NCBI GenBank assembly: GCA_020441225.1
Contig: JAGRMP010000376.1
Location: forward strand, 1-27,002
DNA: 27,002 nucleotides
Source: Maritimibacter sp.
Lineage (GTDB): Bacteria > Pseudomonadota > Alphaproteobacteria > Rhodobacterales > Rhodobacteraceae
Direction: 5' to 3'
Translations under genes and position numbers: made by a program
Shown: in pieces, positions 7,150 to 15,089 of the stretch
Numbering within the stretch: the stretch's first letter is position 1
Layout of the letters: each line of letters starts with the position of its first letter
The notes under the pieces: generated by a model
Seen by the model: only the letters and a program-made list of their open reading frames with translations
Databases searched by the model: none
What the model was told of the DNA's origin: nothing

Positions 7150-9420
7150 TCAGACCGCCCGCATCGATCGCATGGGTCCCCAGATCGCGCCCGCCCTTTG
7201 CAGGGCCTCCTCTCCGCAATCAGCAATCAAGAAGGCCTCCTGATTGCGCGCGCGAGGCTTCTCTTGGTGGATCTCGACCACCTTCAGGCGCTCGCCAAGG
7301 AGTTCGGCGGTCCTGGACCGGAGCAGATCGGCTCGAAAATCCATCCGGTCGAATGCCTTCTTCGCGGAATCCAGAGAGCTGAAGCTGCCCGCTGCGTCCT
7401 CGAAAAATCCACGCGCGGAAGCTCGAATACCGCCGGTCTCGCGAAGCGCCGACAAGAACAGGACTTCCGCGCGTGTCGGCTTGAAATCGTCCCAGGACAC
7501 GAGCTCGTCGACCGGGAGACCCGGGATCGGAATTCGGCTTCCCAGGATGACACGACGCGGGGTCTCGGCATGTGCAAGACGAAGGCGCTCGACGAGCTGC
7601 CGGGTCGCGAGTTCGCGGGTCTGGAGCTGGATGCGACGGATGAGGGGGTCGGGATGACAGGGCACGGATGCGACCCAGGTCTCCCCATGTGTCACACAGG
7701 CCTTCGCGCTCATCTCGTAAGGGATGTCCACCATCGGAAGGATCAGGTTTCCCTGCGCATCCGGCTCGACGAAGTAAAGATCGGTGTCCGTCCGGTCGCC
7801 GAACAAGGCTCGGCCTTGGCTCTCAAGCGCCGCGACGGGAAGTTCTTCCCGCCCGATCACGACGACCGTGCCGAAACCGCGGTAAGTGTTGAGCCCCAAC
7901 GAACGGCTCCCGAACCACAGCCAGCGCGCCCCGAGAAGCTCGGTTTCAAGCATCAGGCGCGATGCATCGCTGTCCGACATTCCGGAGAAGTCGTAGCCGG
8001 CGTCCTCGAAGAAAGCCTTCACCACACCGCGGCTCGCCCCGACGAGGACGCCGGCACCGGCCTGCTGTTGGTCGGCCAGGACCTCTCGCGCGATGATCGC
8101 ACGCCAGTCGTCTCGCAAACCCCGGGTGGTCTTCAAAGCCGTAGTGCTCATCGACCGGTCGTGTACCTGAATCACGTGCGCGTTGGGCCGCAAATCGAGA
8201 CGGCTCTCGTCGCGCACCGCAAGCCCCAACGCCGAAAGGATTTCCGGATCGGCATCGGCGTCGAGCACGAGATACGGCGCCTTTCGCGGCAGCTTTGCCA
8301 GGCTGTAAGTCCTGATCGTCGGTTCGCCGGCGCGCTCTGCCAGTTGCAGACGCTCGCAATCGGAACGCTCTCGTTCCCGGGCATCGGCGAGCACCGACCA
8401 TACCTTCGAAAAGCTGGCGACGTAGCGGGCGTTCTGTTCCGCCCGGTCGATCAGGCTCGATTGGTGACTGGTCACCTGATCGGGCGCAATCCCCGCATCC
8501 GGCGACAGGGCAAGCCATTCGCTTTTGGCGTTCCGTCGCAGGTGTTCAATCGTGAACGCCAAGTCCATGGGGTTACGCCTTTGGGTCAGGCAACCGACGA
8601 GTTTGTGTGCGTCGGCGAGAAGATCTGCGTGCAGGTCGTCGATGCCGCTTCGGCCATTGGATATCCGGGAGCTCGGCATGTGGATTCGTGGCAAAATGAA
8701 CGCGCTGAGCTTCACGTCGGTGACACGGATCTGGCCCCGCCAGAAAGTCTCGTCGACAACCGTGAGGGCGGCGTCATCGGTGCTCTCACCGTCCCCGGAT
8801 GTGGGGCTTTCGTAGAAATCGAGGCTCATGCGGCTGGTCGCCATATAGCGTTGCCGTGCGGTGCCACCTGCTTCGCGCTGCGCGATATAGGCGCAATCCT
8901 GATAGTGCTCGCAAAGGAGTTCGGTGCCGTCTTCGGCCTCGTTTCGACAGAAGCTCGACATGATCGGGATGCCGAGGCGCGCAGCCTTTTCCACGAGTTT
9001 GCTCTTCCGGCACAGGGGCATTCCATCATCGCCAAGTGCGGACCGCCCCCGGATCAAGGCCACCTTGGCGCCCAACTCGGCCGAGTGATTGCTGGCTTCC
9101 GCGGCGAGCGCCAATGTGGGCGCGTAGAAATCAACTCTTTCGTCCCGGAGATCACCGACGAGGACCTCGCGGGCAATTCGGCTTTTGCCGGCTCCCGGAC
9201 TTGCCGCGACGACGGCGGCCGGCACGCCTTGGGTTGCGACACAACCGACGTAGTCTCTTGCGAGAAGGCCGGCGATCATGGACGGCAAATCCGCTCGAAG
9301 CCGGTCCCCTGCTTCCTCGGGATCGAGATACGCCCTTTCCGGCAGGTCAATCTGCAAGGGCTTCGCGCCCTGCCCGGCAAACCGCCCGTCACGATCGCGG
9401 AGAATTTCATGCTTCGACAT
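7150..9420 (-). CDS. Helicase-like P-loop protein with four-cysteine insert
   Basis: A 756-residue protein of unknown function. Walker A is ASPGAGKSR (73-81), a motif Ia-like YAPTLALAAE lies at 99-108, and a Walker B/DEXX-like LTVVDET at 219-225 (D223, E224). Between them sit C137, C158, C170 and C176, the last two in LCEHYQDCAYIAQ. Cysteine clusters between motif I and II are typical of XPD/DinG-like iron-sulfur helicases. In the second half, WFGSRSLGLNTYRGFGTVVV followed by IGREELP resembles motif V of superfamily-2 helicases. I infer an SF2-type, perhaps iron-sulfur, helicase used by a mobile element for replication, transfer or defence. It stands alone, with its own ribosome site GAGGAG partly hidden in a hairpin. 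The opposite strand also stays open but gives no sensible protein. Confidence 0.75.
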   Translation of the reverse strand: MSKHEILRDRDGRFAGQGAKPLQIDLPERAYLDPEEAGDRLRADLPSMIAGLLARDYVGCVATQGVPAAVVAASPGAGKSRIAREVLVGDLRDERVDFYAPTLALAAEASNHSAELGAKVALIRGRSALGDDGMPLCRKSKLVEKAARLGIPIMSSFCRNEAEDGTELLCEHYQDCAYIAQREAGGTARQRYMATSRMSLDFYESPTSGDGESTDDAALTVVDETFWRGQIRVTDVKLSAFILPRIHMPSSRISNGRSGIDDLHADLLADAHKLVGCLTQRRNPMDLAFTIEHLRRNAKSEWLALSPDAGIAPDQVTSHQSSLIDRAEQNARYVASFSKVWSVLADARERERSDCERLQLAERAGEPTIRTYSLAKLPRKAPYLVLDADADPEILSALGLAVRDESRLDLRPNAHVIQVHDRSMSTTALKTTRGLRDDWRAIIAREVLADQQQAGAGVLVGASRGVVKAFFEDAGYDFSGMSDSDASRLMLETELLGARWLWFGSRSLGLNTYRGFGTVVVIGREELPVAALESQGRALFGDRTDTDLYFVEPDAQGNLILPMVDIPYEMSAKACVTHGETWVASVPCHPDPLIRRIQLQTRELATRQLVERLRLAHAETPRRVILGSRIPIPGLPVDELVSWDDFKPTRAEVLFLSALRETGGIRASARGFFEDAAGSFSSLDSAKKAFDRMDFRADLLRSRTAELLGERLKVVEIHQEKPRARNQEAFLIADCGEEALQRAGAIWGPMRSMRAV

Positions 9421-9904
9421 CGTTCAACTCCTCAAATTTTGGAGGAGATGTTTCTTTTGCCCGGAAGAGAAAAACGGGGCCGGCCACCAGATTTGGGGAC
9501 AGCCCGGTATTTGGGTACCTTGTACCGGCTCGTCCCTTTTTCCGGATCGAACTGGAGCCGGTTTACGCGTGGTCCCCCGTTGCGCTTTCGTATGTGTTTG
9601 CGTGTACGACCCGGGCGGACCGGCACCACGAACGCCAGGATCGCAATGCCGACCCCAACGAAACAGCCATAAATCCCCGGTCAAACCATCCAAGGCACGA
9701 ACTCAACCAGCACGCAGCGGAGCAGTGGGTCGTGGTTTGGCTCTGCGCGACAGAACTGGATGGTCGAAAAAACTTTGAAAAACCGGCTCCAAAGATTTCC
9801 GAGGATGAAGAATCGGATCCAGATCCAGTGAAGCGGCCCACAGAAGGGTTGCGTGGCCCTTGGCCAACTCGCCTGAAACCTACACCATCCTGAAAGGGAA
9901 ATTC
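9421..9904. promoter_or_regulatory. Divergent intergenic region with operator-like repeat
   Basis: This gap of nearly 500 bp separates two divergent genes, so it should hold both promoters. GGTAC (9514-9518) and GTACC (9522-9526) make a perfect inverted repeat with a 3-nt spacer, a plausible repressor site for the helicase-like gene. The right half (about 9,600-9,890) has no gene I can support, although short frames are open in it. Confidence 0.4.
9428..9447 (-). promoter_or_regulatory. Hairpin covering the helicase ribosome site
   Basis: In the minus-strand message CUCCUC (9447-9442) can pair with the ribosome site GAGGAG (9433-9428) across an 8-nt AU-rich loop. The start codon follows 7 nt later. 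Melting this stem would control translation. Confidence 0.5.
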
Positions 9905-10606
9905 ATGAGCAAGCTCTCCGCGCTCGCCGTTCTCCAGGATCCGGATTTCCGGATCGTCGAGGGCCCCGCTTCCACCCTCAACCTGGGCGCGGACGGCCCG
10001 TATGCCTATGCGTCATCGCGGGCGATTGCGCAGCATGCCGCTGCCACCTGGCTCCTCGAATACGGCATCGACAACTGCGATATCAACGACGTCGATCCCT
10101 CCGATTTCGGCGACGCCGACGGTCTCGCGAGTGCGTACCCCGTCGCCTACGTGGACGCGGACTCCGACCCCATTTTCGACGACATCTCGACCGCACGAAC
10201 GATCTACTTCTCGCGCGCGGATCTCGGCCCGAAACTGTGGTCGCTTCTGGACCATTGGGCGTCCGGAATCGTTTCGGACGAGGGAGCATTCGCAAAGCTT
10301 CAGGAGTTCGCCGATGATCTTTGTGGCCAAGTGGAGGAGGATGACCCCTACGCCGCAATCGACCAGATGCCGGCGAAGGTGGTTGTGGGCGGCGACGAAC
10401 ACGGGATCTCGGAAAGCGCAAGCGGCGAGATCTTTGTCGATGGCAGACCAACCAGCCGTTCGATCTCTATTGAGGAGGTGGCCTGGCGATACTTCCCGCA
10501 ATACCACCACTCCCGGACGCTCGATTTCCGCGGCACGGGGCATATCTCGCGCACTGAAGCGATCGAGGCCATCGCGCGTGACTTCCTGAGGGGGAAAGGA
10601 ACATGA
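9905..10606 (+). CDS. Hypothetical acidic protein of mobile-element cargo
   Basis: I do not recognise this 233-residue protein. The start at 9905 is chosen because GAAAGGGAAA precedes it and because codon use becomes strongly GC3-biased only from there. It has no signal peptide or membrane helix and is acidic, rich in Asp (DINDVDPSDFGDADG; VEEDDPYAAIDQMP). The C-terminus (ISRTEAIEAIARDFL) looks helical. The composition is that of a soluble cytoplasmic protein such as those found next to mobile-element helicases; it is divergent from one here. It could be an anti-restriction-type or DNA-mimic protein given its acidity, but that is a guess. Confidence 0.7.
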   Translation: MSKLSALAVLQDPDFRIVEGPASTLNLGADGPYAYASSRAIAQHAAATWLLEYGIDNCDINDVDPSDFGDADGLASAYPVAYVDADSDPIFDDISTARTIYFSRADLGPKLWSLLDHWASGIVSDEGAFAKLQEFADDLCGQVEEDDPYAAIDQMPAKVVVGGDEHGISESASGEIFVDGRPTSRSISIEEVAWRYFPQYHHSRTLDFRGTGHISRTEAIEAIARDFLRGKGT

Positions 10607-11102
10607 GATGCCCTCCACGTGTTCCTCACAGAAAAATCTGCCTGCGGGTCTATGACGCATTCCGTCTTGTCGGGCATTTGCCGGAGCCGAGTTCGGTAGT
10701 CCGCCATCTTGCGACAAAGGCCGCGGCTCGCTGAGTCGCTACCATACCTTGCGCACGGAGAATCCCGCGGACCAAAATTCGCAGCGGGGCGAGCGCAAGG
10801 GACGCGAGAGTTGGTTTCGGAAGTTGCAGTTCAACTTTGCCGGAGCGTTCGTTGAATCGATTGCAATCCCGGCATCTGCTCAACTTGCGTCTCTGGACTC
10901 CCTCCGCCGAAGGCAATCCGATCGCTCGGCTCGACCACAGTTTCATGCTCGTCGAGTCCGCCGAGGCCTGGCAGAAGAAAGATGACTGCCGGGCGCCGGC
11001 GACGGAGATTGGCCTCTGCAAATAGACGGTCCTCACGCGGGATCGTCTTTCATTTGCATGAAGCGACGGCAATGGTCTCATAAACGGGGGATTGGCGCAG
11101 GT
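10607..11102. other. Gene-free stretch between hypothetical gene and merR
   Basis: No gene can be supported. Short frames on both strands lack ribosome sites and family features. The only structure is the hairpin at 11017-11058, listed separately. Confidence 0.4.
11017..11058 (-). terminator. Two-part hairpin, probable merR terminator
   Basis: An inner stem AGACGGTCC (11024-11032) with GGATCGTCT (11040-11048) has one G-U pair and a 7-nt loop. An outer stem TGCAAAT (11017-11023) pairs with ATTTGCA (11052-11058). It starts 44 bp past the merR stop. The U-run is short, so it may instead be a protein-binding palindrome. Confidence 0.45.
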
Positions 11103-11552
11103 TCAGTGCTGACCCTTGCAGGCATCGTGGTCGCCGAGCGCATCGAGCACACGACAGGTTTCTCCATCCGACTGCCGGTCACAAGCCGCGACGACCCGGA
11201 CGAGTTCTTTTTCGAGACGCAACAAGCGGGCGATCCGTTCTCGCACCTCCGTCAGCCGGTTCCGGGCGATGCGATGTGCGGCGCCATGTGCGGCGGGCGG
11301 CACGTTCTGGAGCGCGATGAGTTCGGAGATCGCCTCGAGATCGAAGCCGAGCTGACGGGCATGCGCGATGAACCCGAGACGGGAAAGATCCTCGTCCCCG
11401 TAGCGGCGCTGCCCACCTTCGGTGCGTCCGGGATCCGGCATGAGGCCCCGTGTCTCGTAGAACCTGATCGTCGTTACCTTGACGCCGGTTTGGCGCGACA
11501 GAGTGCCGATCGACAGACCGCCGGGGCCCGAAGCGGGGGCAGGAAGGGACAT
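11103..11552 (-). CDS. MerR-family metal-responsive regulator (CadR/ZntR/CueR-like)
   Basis: A 149-residue MerR protein. The winged HTH (14-75) reads LSIGTLSRQTGVKVTTIRFY, then ETRGLMPDPGRTEGGQRRYG, followed by a long dimerisation helix. The C-terminal sensor region has C124, C133, H142, C145 and H149 in the pattern C-x8-C...H-x2-C-x3-H, suited to a soft or transition metal. The site equivalent to the first ZntR/CadR cysteine near the start of the dimer helix appears to be His (H89 or H93). The start at 11552 is chosen because HTH homology begins soon after and upstream sequence contains the divergent operator. It should bind the palindrome at 11581-11595 and activate the rightward operon; it lies 89 bp from that operon's start. 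Which metal it senses cannot be read from sequence. Confidence 0.9.
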   Translation of the reverse strand: MSLPAPASGPGGLSIGTLSRQTGVKVTTIRFYETRGLMPDPGRTEGGQRRYGDEDLSRLGFIAHARQLGFDLEAISELIALQNVPPAAHGAAHRIARNRLTEVRERIARLLRLEKELVRVVAACDRQSDGETCRVLDALGDHDACKGQH

Positions 11553-11574
11553 CGAAAAAACCTCGTGCGAAGGG

Positions 11575-11605
11575 TTGAACCTACAGTCACTGTAGAACCT
11601 ATGTA
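11575..11605 (+). promoter_or_regulatory. MerR-type promoter with perfect palindrome
   Basis: TTGAAC (11575-11580) and TATGTA (11600-11605) are separated by 19 bp, the spacing that MerR-family activators correct by DNA distortion. The spacer begins with CTACAGTCACTGTAG (11581-11595), a perfect 7-1-7 palindrome. It points at the transglutaminase-like operon, about 35 bp upstream of its start, and overlaps the merR promoter region, which allows self-control. Confidence 0.82.
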
Positions 11606-11641
11606 GGTGTCGTCCGTAGTTCAACCGACCGAGGCGATGCC

Positions 11642-12400
11642 GTGACCGACCTTCTCTGCGAGACCCCGCTTCTCGACTACCATCACCCGACGATCGACGG
11701 CTTGGTCGGGACGCGCGGCTGGGCCGACCTGGCCGTCTTCGAACGCATCGGTGCCGCATATGACTTCGTGCGCGACGAGGTGGCCTTCGGCTACAACCGT
11801 GACGACGCCATTCCGGCCTCAAGAGCGCTCGCCGACGGCTATGGCCAGTGCAACACCAAGGCGACACTTCTCATGGCTCTGTTGCGCCGGCTCGGCGTGC
11901 CCTGTCGCCTGCACGGCTCCACCATCCGCAAGGCCCTTCAGCGCGGCGTGGTGCCGGAGATCGCCTATCGCCTCGCCCCGGAAGAGATCCTGCACAGTTG
12001 GGTCGAGGTGGAATGGAACGGGGACTGGATCAATCTCGAAGGGGTCATACTCGACGCGCCGTATCTCGCATCGCTCCAGACCGCATTCGCGGGCCGCGGC
12101 GCGCTCTGCGCCTATGGTGTCGGCACGGAGTGTCTGCAGCATCCCGGTGCCGACTGGACCGGCACCGATACATTCATCCAGAGCACCGGCATCCAGCGCG
12201 ACCTCGGCCTCTGGGACGACCCGGACGCCTTCTACATGCAGCACCGGCAAGACTTCGGGCTTGTACGCGGCGAGATCTTCCGAATGATCGTCCGCCCCTT
12301 GATGAACCGGCGCGTCGCGGCGATCCGTAGAGGGAGAGTGCCGCATATCCCGGGTAACGCCACCGATATTGCATCTCCCGCAAAGGACGCCGCGGAATGA
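11642..12400 (+). CDS. Transglutaminase-like cysteine protease/acyltransferase domain protein
   Basis: A 252-residue protein with GTG start at 11642 after GAGGCG. It has the transglutaminase-like core: catalytic Cys in GYGQCNTKATLLMALLRRLG (C70), catalytic His in EILHSWVEVEWNG (H118) and the acidic partner in NLEGVILD (E133 or D138). No signal peptide is present, so it acts in the cytoplasm. Family members hydrolyse or transfer amide bonds. Uncharacterised members of this type occur in arylamine- and peptide-processing contexts. Here it is the first gene of a MerR-controlled operon and its stop overlaps the start of the membrane methyltransferase-like gene (ATGA), so the two probably work together. 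The substrate is unknown. A role in metal or thiol stress is inferred from the promoter only. Confidence 0.8.
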   Translation: MTDLLCETPLLDYHHPTIDGLVGTRGWADLAVFERIGAAYDFVRDEVAFGYNRDDAIPASRALADGYGQCNTKATLLMALLRRLGVPCRLHGSTIRKALQRGVVPEIAYRLAPEEILHSWVEVEWNGDWINLEGVILDAPYLASLQTAFAGRGALCAYGVGTECLQHPGADWTGTDTFIQSTGIQRDLGLWDDPDAFYMQHRQDFGLVRGEIFRMIVRPLMNRRVAAIRRGRVPHIPGNATDIASPAKDAAE

Positions 12401-12948
12401 CCGCTGTTTTCACCCTTTTCGGGCTCTTGATTGCGGCAGGCTCGTTTGCCGCGATCGTCTGGTCCGCCGCGGTCACGGCGCGTCGTATCTGGCCGCCGAA
12501 GCGGTATCACGATGTGCTCACGCCGGTTCTGGTCTGGGCCCCTACGTTCGCCTTGGCCGGCATCCTCCTCTGGCTTGGCGCCGAGGGATGGGGCGCCATA
12601 CCACTGCCGGGCTGGCTCAGATGGGGTGTCGGCGTCCCCGTCATCGTGCTTGCGAACCTTGCGGTCTGGTCCGAGGCGGCGCGGTTCGGGGCGCGCCAGA
12701 CCGGGGGAGATGTGGGTCCACTGCGAACCCAAGGGCTCTACCGGTGGTCGCGCAATCCACAATACCTCGCGGATGCGGCAATGATCCTCGGCTGGCTCGC
12801 ACTCTCCGCGTCGCCGGCTGTGGCGGTCGTCGGCAGCGCCACAATCGCAGTGCTTGCGGCCGCCCCCTTCGCTGAAGAACCGTGGCTCGCAGAACGCCAC
12901 AGTGACGACTGGCACGACTATTCGGCTCGTGTGCGCCGATACTTCTGA
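12397..12948 (+). CDS. Isoprenylcysteine/phospholipid methyltransferase-like membrane protein
   Basis: A 183-residue integral membrane protein of the ICMT/PEMT superfamily. Hydrophobic helices lie at about 3-25, 43-62, 73-92 and 125-150. The conserved C-terminal signature is present: LRTQGLYRWSRNPQYLADAA, then a helix, then EEPWLAERHSDDWHDYSARV and RRYF, which together form the S-adenosylmethionine pocket at the membrane face. Bacterial members are mostly uncharacterised; some methylate lipids or small lipophilic molecules, and many lie in metal-resistance loci. It is translationally coupled to the transglutaminase-like gene and should be induced by the MerR protein. No transporter or reductase accompanies them. 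Confidence 0.82.
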   Translation: MTAVFTLFGLLIAAGSFAAIVWSAAVTARRIWPPKRYHDVLTPVLVWAPTFALAGILLWLGAEGWGAIPLPGWLRWGVGVPVIVLANLAVWSEAARFGARQTGGDVGPLRTQGLYRWSRNPQYLADAAMILGWLALSASPAVAVVGSATIAVLAAAPFAEEPWLAERHSDDWHDYSARVRRYF

Positions 12949-13153
12949 TCAGGATAGCCCCGCTCACTAATCTGCGCGACCGCATCCCTTTTTGAACTCG
13001 TCGCTGTAGTCACCTTTGCCCATCACGGCCTTCTTGCCACAAGATCAGGGAAGAAGGCGTCCACGTTCCACAGGGCTATTCACACCTCCCAAGCCGAGTT
13101 TTCGAACAGAGATAAGAAGGAAGTTCCTTCGATCCCGGTTGGCCGGAGGCCGC

Positions 13154-13179
13154 TGGCGGTCTCGTCCGTAGGACCGCCA
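13154..13179. repeat. Inverted repeat in the leader of the first PemK/MazF-like gene
   Basis: TGGCGGTC (13154-13161) and GACCGCCA (13172-13179) form a perfect 8-bp inverted repeat with a 10-nt spacer, ending 30 bp before the gene start. It could be an operator for self-regulation or a leader hairpin. The rest of the gap 12949-13209 shows no antitoxin-sized frame. Confidence 0.5.
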
Positions 13180-13209
13180 ACGCCATCCGGCACAGAGATC
13201 GAGGAAATC

Positions 13210-13809
13210 ATGTCTGAACCTAATGAGTTGCTACAGGTGGGAGACATCGTCACCGCCTTGTTTCCGCACAAGGAAGGGCCTGCGAAACACGCACGTCCGT
13301 GCCTCATACTTGAAGTCACCGACGAGGAACTCCTGATCGCTTACGGCACGACGTCGAAGTCCGACGCAAACCGCGGGCTCGACCTGAGCGTGCGGGAAGA
13401 CCCTGAAGCGCACGGCCTCCACCGCCCGACACGCTTCGTTTGTGCCAGGCGCCTCCGGCTGCCCCGCACGGATGCCAGGCTTGTTGCCGATCGTCATGGA
13501 CGCCTTTTCGTCGGAAAACTCGGGCAACAGTATCGCCCCCGCCTTGACGACATCCATTGTGAGATCGCGGCGGAGGGGCCGCGGGACGAGCGCGAAGCCC
13601 GCGAGCGGAAGGGCATTCACCCCGGGCCACGGCGCGGCTTCCTGCGCCGCAACCGGCGACACGCGAAAAGCGGAACGGGGCAGTCCTCGGGAGCCGCGGC
13701 ACGGAACGTGGTTGTGGTGACACGCCCGGCGCCGCGCCACCGCGCGAAGGAGTGTGTCGGAACCTCACTGCACAGGAGCTCAGAAGCACATCATGCACAT
13801 GATAAATGA
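13210..13809 (+). CDS. PemK/MazF-like protein with Arg-rich extension (copy 1)
   Basis: The first 115 or so residues of this 199-residue protein fit a PemK/MazF-like fold: GDIVTALFP (11-19), HARPCLILEV (27-36), LLIAYGTTSK (41-50), then HRPTRFVCARRLRLP and VGKLGQQYRPRL. MazF-family toxins are mRNA interferases with the same order of a GD strand, an R-P-x-L/V strand and a G-T/S turn. Catalytic residues cannot be confirmed by eye. From about residue 120 the sequence becomes Arg-rich low complexity, which may be read-through after an old frameshift. GAGG lies before the ATG. No antitoxin gene precedes it. The following gene overlaps its 3' end. A second, clearly related copy is at 19503-20015. 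Confidence 0.65.
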   Translation: MSEPNELLQVGDIVTALFPHKEGPAKHARPCLILEVTDEELLIAYGTTSKSDANRGLDLSVREDPEAHGLHRPTRFVCARRLRLPRTDARLVADRHGRLFVGKLGQQYRPRLDDIHCEIAAEGPRDEREARERKGIHPGPRRGFLRRNRRHAKSGTGQSSGAAARNVVVVTRPAPRHRAKECVGTSLHRSSEAHHAHDK

Positions 13810-14263
13810 AGTCGACCAAGAGCCGGCCGCGATCGCCCGAAACCTCACCTCCGAGGGGCTTCGGTCCGATCTCGCCGCCATCGCGTCCAGGTTCCGGATG
13901 GAGCTGAAAGGTCTTGCCGAAGAGGGGCTGGACGGGCTCCTGGCCGCCGTCCTCGACTGGCTCGAACGGGCCGAAATGCGAGACCCGGAAATTGGGACCG
14001 CCCAGTCGCTCCTCAGGCTCACCGATCTGGTCATCGCCTTGAGGAACAGTCGTCTCGCGTTCACACCGCGGCGTACCGGCGGTTCTGTCGTAGTCGAACT
14101 GGTCGGTGACAGGGGCGGCGCGGTGCCTGTCGATGCCCTGCGATACGCCGTGTGCGTCGCCGTTTCGCGTCACGATCCGGTGCTCGGCGCATCCCTCGCG
14201 CAACGTGCGGACGAGACCCACCGCAGGCACATCGCCGAGATGACCGCGTTGCTCTCGACCTGA
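13793..14263 (+). CDS. Hypothetical helical protein after PemK/MazF-like copy 1
   Basis: A 156-residue unknown protein if started at ATG 13793; AGGAG lies 14 nt upstream. A GTG at 13754 in the same frame is possible but sits only one base from its GAAGGAG. The N-terminal 100 residues are predominantly helical (LRSDLAAIASRFRMELKGLA; GLLAAVLDWLERAE), followed by a short beta-like part (GSVVVELVGD) and another helix. It overlaps the end of the preceding PemK/MazF-like frame, so the two may be co-translated. A role as its partner is possible but untested. No family recognised. Confidence 0.6.
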   Translation: MHMINEVDQEPAAIARNLTSEGLRSDLAAIASRFRMELKGLAEEGLDGLLAAVLDWLERAEMRDPEIGTAQSLLRLTDLVIALRNSRLAFTPRRTGGSVVVELVGDRGGAVPVDALRYAVCVAVSRHDPVLGASLAQRADETHRRHIAEMTALLST

Positions 14264-14280
14264 CCGATGAAAGGACGGGG

Positions 14281-14310
14281 CGCGCTCCGGCGCGCTCCGG
14301 CGCGCTCCGG
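14281..14310. repeat. Three perfect copies of a 10-bp tandem repeat
   Basis: CGCGCTCCGG occurs three times head to tail directly downstream of a stop codon, in a gap without genes (14264-14463). It is a simple-sequence tract that may vary in copy number between strains. Confidence 0.9.
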
Positions 14311-14463
14311 CTCAGGTAACTAAGCCGGCATCTGCGTCCAACTCCAAAGGCTCAGGCGCGAACGACCCGCCTCGGCCATGGACCGAGTTGATCCATCGCC
14401 TCCCACCGAAACCTCCCACGAAACAGCGCTCTTTTTTCCCTGCTTTCAATCAAGGACCCCAAC

Positions 14464-14823
14464 ATGAAACGCAAATTGGAAACCGGGCTCGACCTCCCCC
14501 GCGACATCGCAGCCGTCAAACTGTTTCTCGGCAGAGAGTTCAGGACCGCTTTCGGCATCTCGGTGCAATGCAACTACACGGCCGAGGAAAACGTCATCGC
14601 CTATGTGATCGTGCATGTCACACCGCGGGAACTGCGGCACCGGATCCGCGACCGGGCCGAGCAGCTCTTCAACGCACTCGGATACACAATCCAGCCAATT
14701 CCGGGGCACGATGTCTATGACGTGAGCGGTTGGCTCCATGAACCCGTGACGGGGCACGAAAAACTCCTCGAGCTCGGGCGCCTGCGGACCGCTCTGAACA
14801 CCGTTGGATCGGATACAAGCTGA
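14464..14823 (+). CDS. Hypothetical protein, 119 residues
   Basis: I do not recognise this small basic protein. It is soluble, with alternating helical and strand-like stretches (DIAAVKLFLGREF; NVIAYVIVHVTP; RIRDRAEQLFNALGYTI). The start at 14464 has AAGGA about 8 nt upstream. A strong hairpin lies 12 bp after the stop, as expected for the end of a transcript. Codon use is typical of the surrounding genes. It precedes the excisionase-like gene but is separated from it by nearly 290 bp. Confidence 0.6.
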   Translation: MKRKLETGLDLPRDIAAVKLFLGREFRTAFGISVQCNYTAEENVIAYVIVHVTPRELRHRIRDRAEQLFNALGYTIQPIPGHDVYDVSGWLHEPVTGHEKLLELGRLRTALNTVGSDTS

Positions 14824-14835
14824 CCGCCATCACCC

Positions 14836-14855
14836 GTGCCGACAAATGTCGGCAC
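14836..14855 (+). terminator. Perfect hairpin after the 119-residue gene
   Basis: GTGCCGAC and GTCGGCAC form a perfect 8-bp stem with an AAAT loop, followed by agtcttt. This fits a modest intrinsic terminator. Because it can also be read as a 9-2-9 palindrome, an operator is the alternative. Confidence 0.55.
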
Positions 14856-14915
14856 AGTCTTTCACAACAAGAACTCTGGTTCGCGCTTGGTCACGCGCCC
14901 AACGCGGAAACCCTG

Positions 14916-14934
14916 GCAAGATCTTCAATCTTGC
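14916..14934. repeat. Inverted repeat upstream of the recombination module
   Basis: GCAAGAT (14916-14922) and ATCTTGC (14928-14934) flank a 5-nt spacer. It lies in the leader of the excisionase-like gene and could bind a regulator or the excisionase itself. Confidence 0.4.
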
Positions 14935-15089
14935 GGCGGTCTCGACGATGACCGGGGCGGTTGATTGGATCTGTTCCAAGCGTGGCCCAAGACTCCGGTC
15001 GCACCGCAGTCCTGAAGAACGGTCCTCGCGCGGTTCAGTACGGTCGTCCCGCGTGAAAGAAACATCGAGGTTGATTACCGGGTGGAACC

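Noticed and set aside
9023..9035. Ten-base match (TCCATCATCG) to the dusA core, considered as the other attachment site
   Set aside because: It lies inside the coding sequence of the helicase-like gene and similarity does not extend beyond ten bases. A shorter match near 23702 is inside the transposase relic.
6970..9672. A 900-codon open frame on the plus strand
   Set aside because: It is antisense to the helicase-like gene. High G+C keeps the opposite strand open; the translation shows no domain, and the minus-strand gene has Walker motifs and a ribosome site.
10650..11081. Minus-strand frame with a CRDC zinc-ribbon-like piece, perhaps a transposase scrap
   Set aside because: Only one short motif is suggestive, the rest is low-complexity and no ribosome site is present.
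13080..13209. An antitoxin gene before the first PemK/MazF-like gene
   Set aside because: No plus-strand frame of useful length with a ribosome site exists in the gap.
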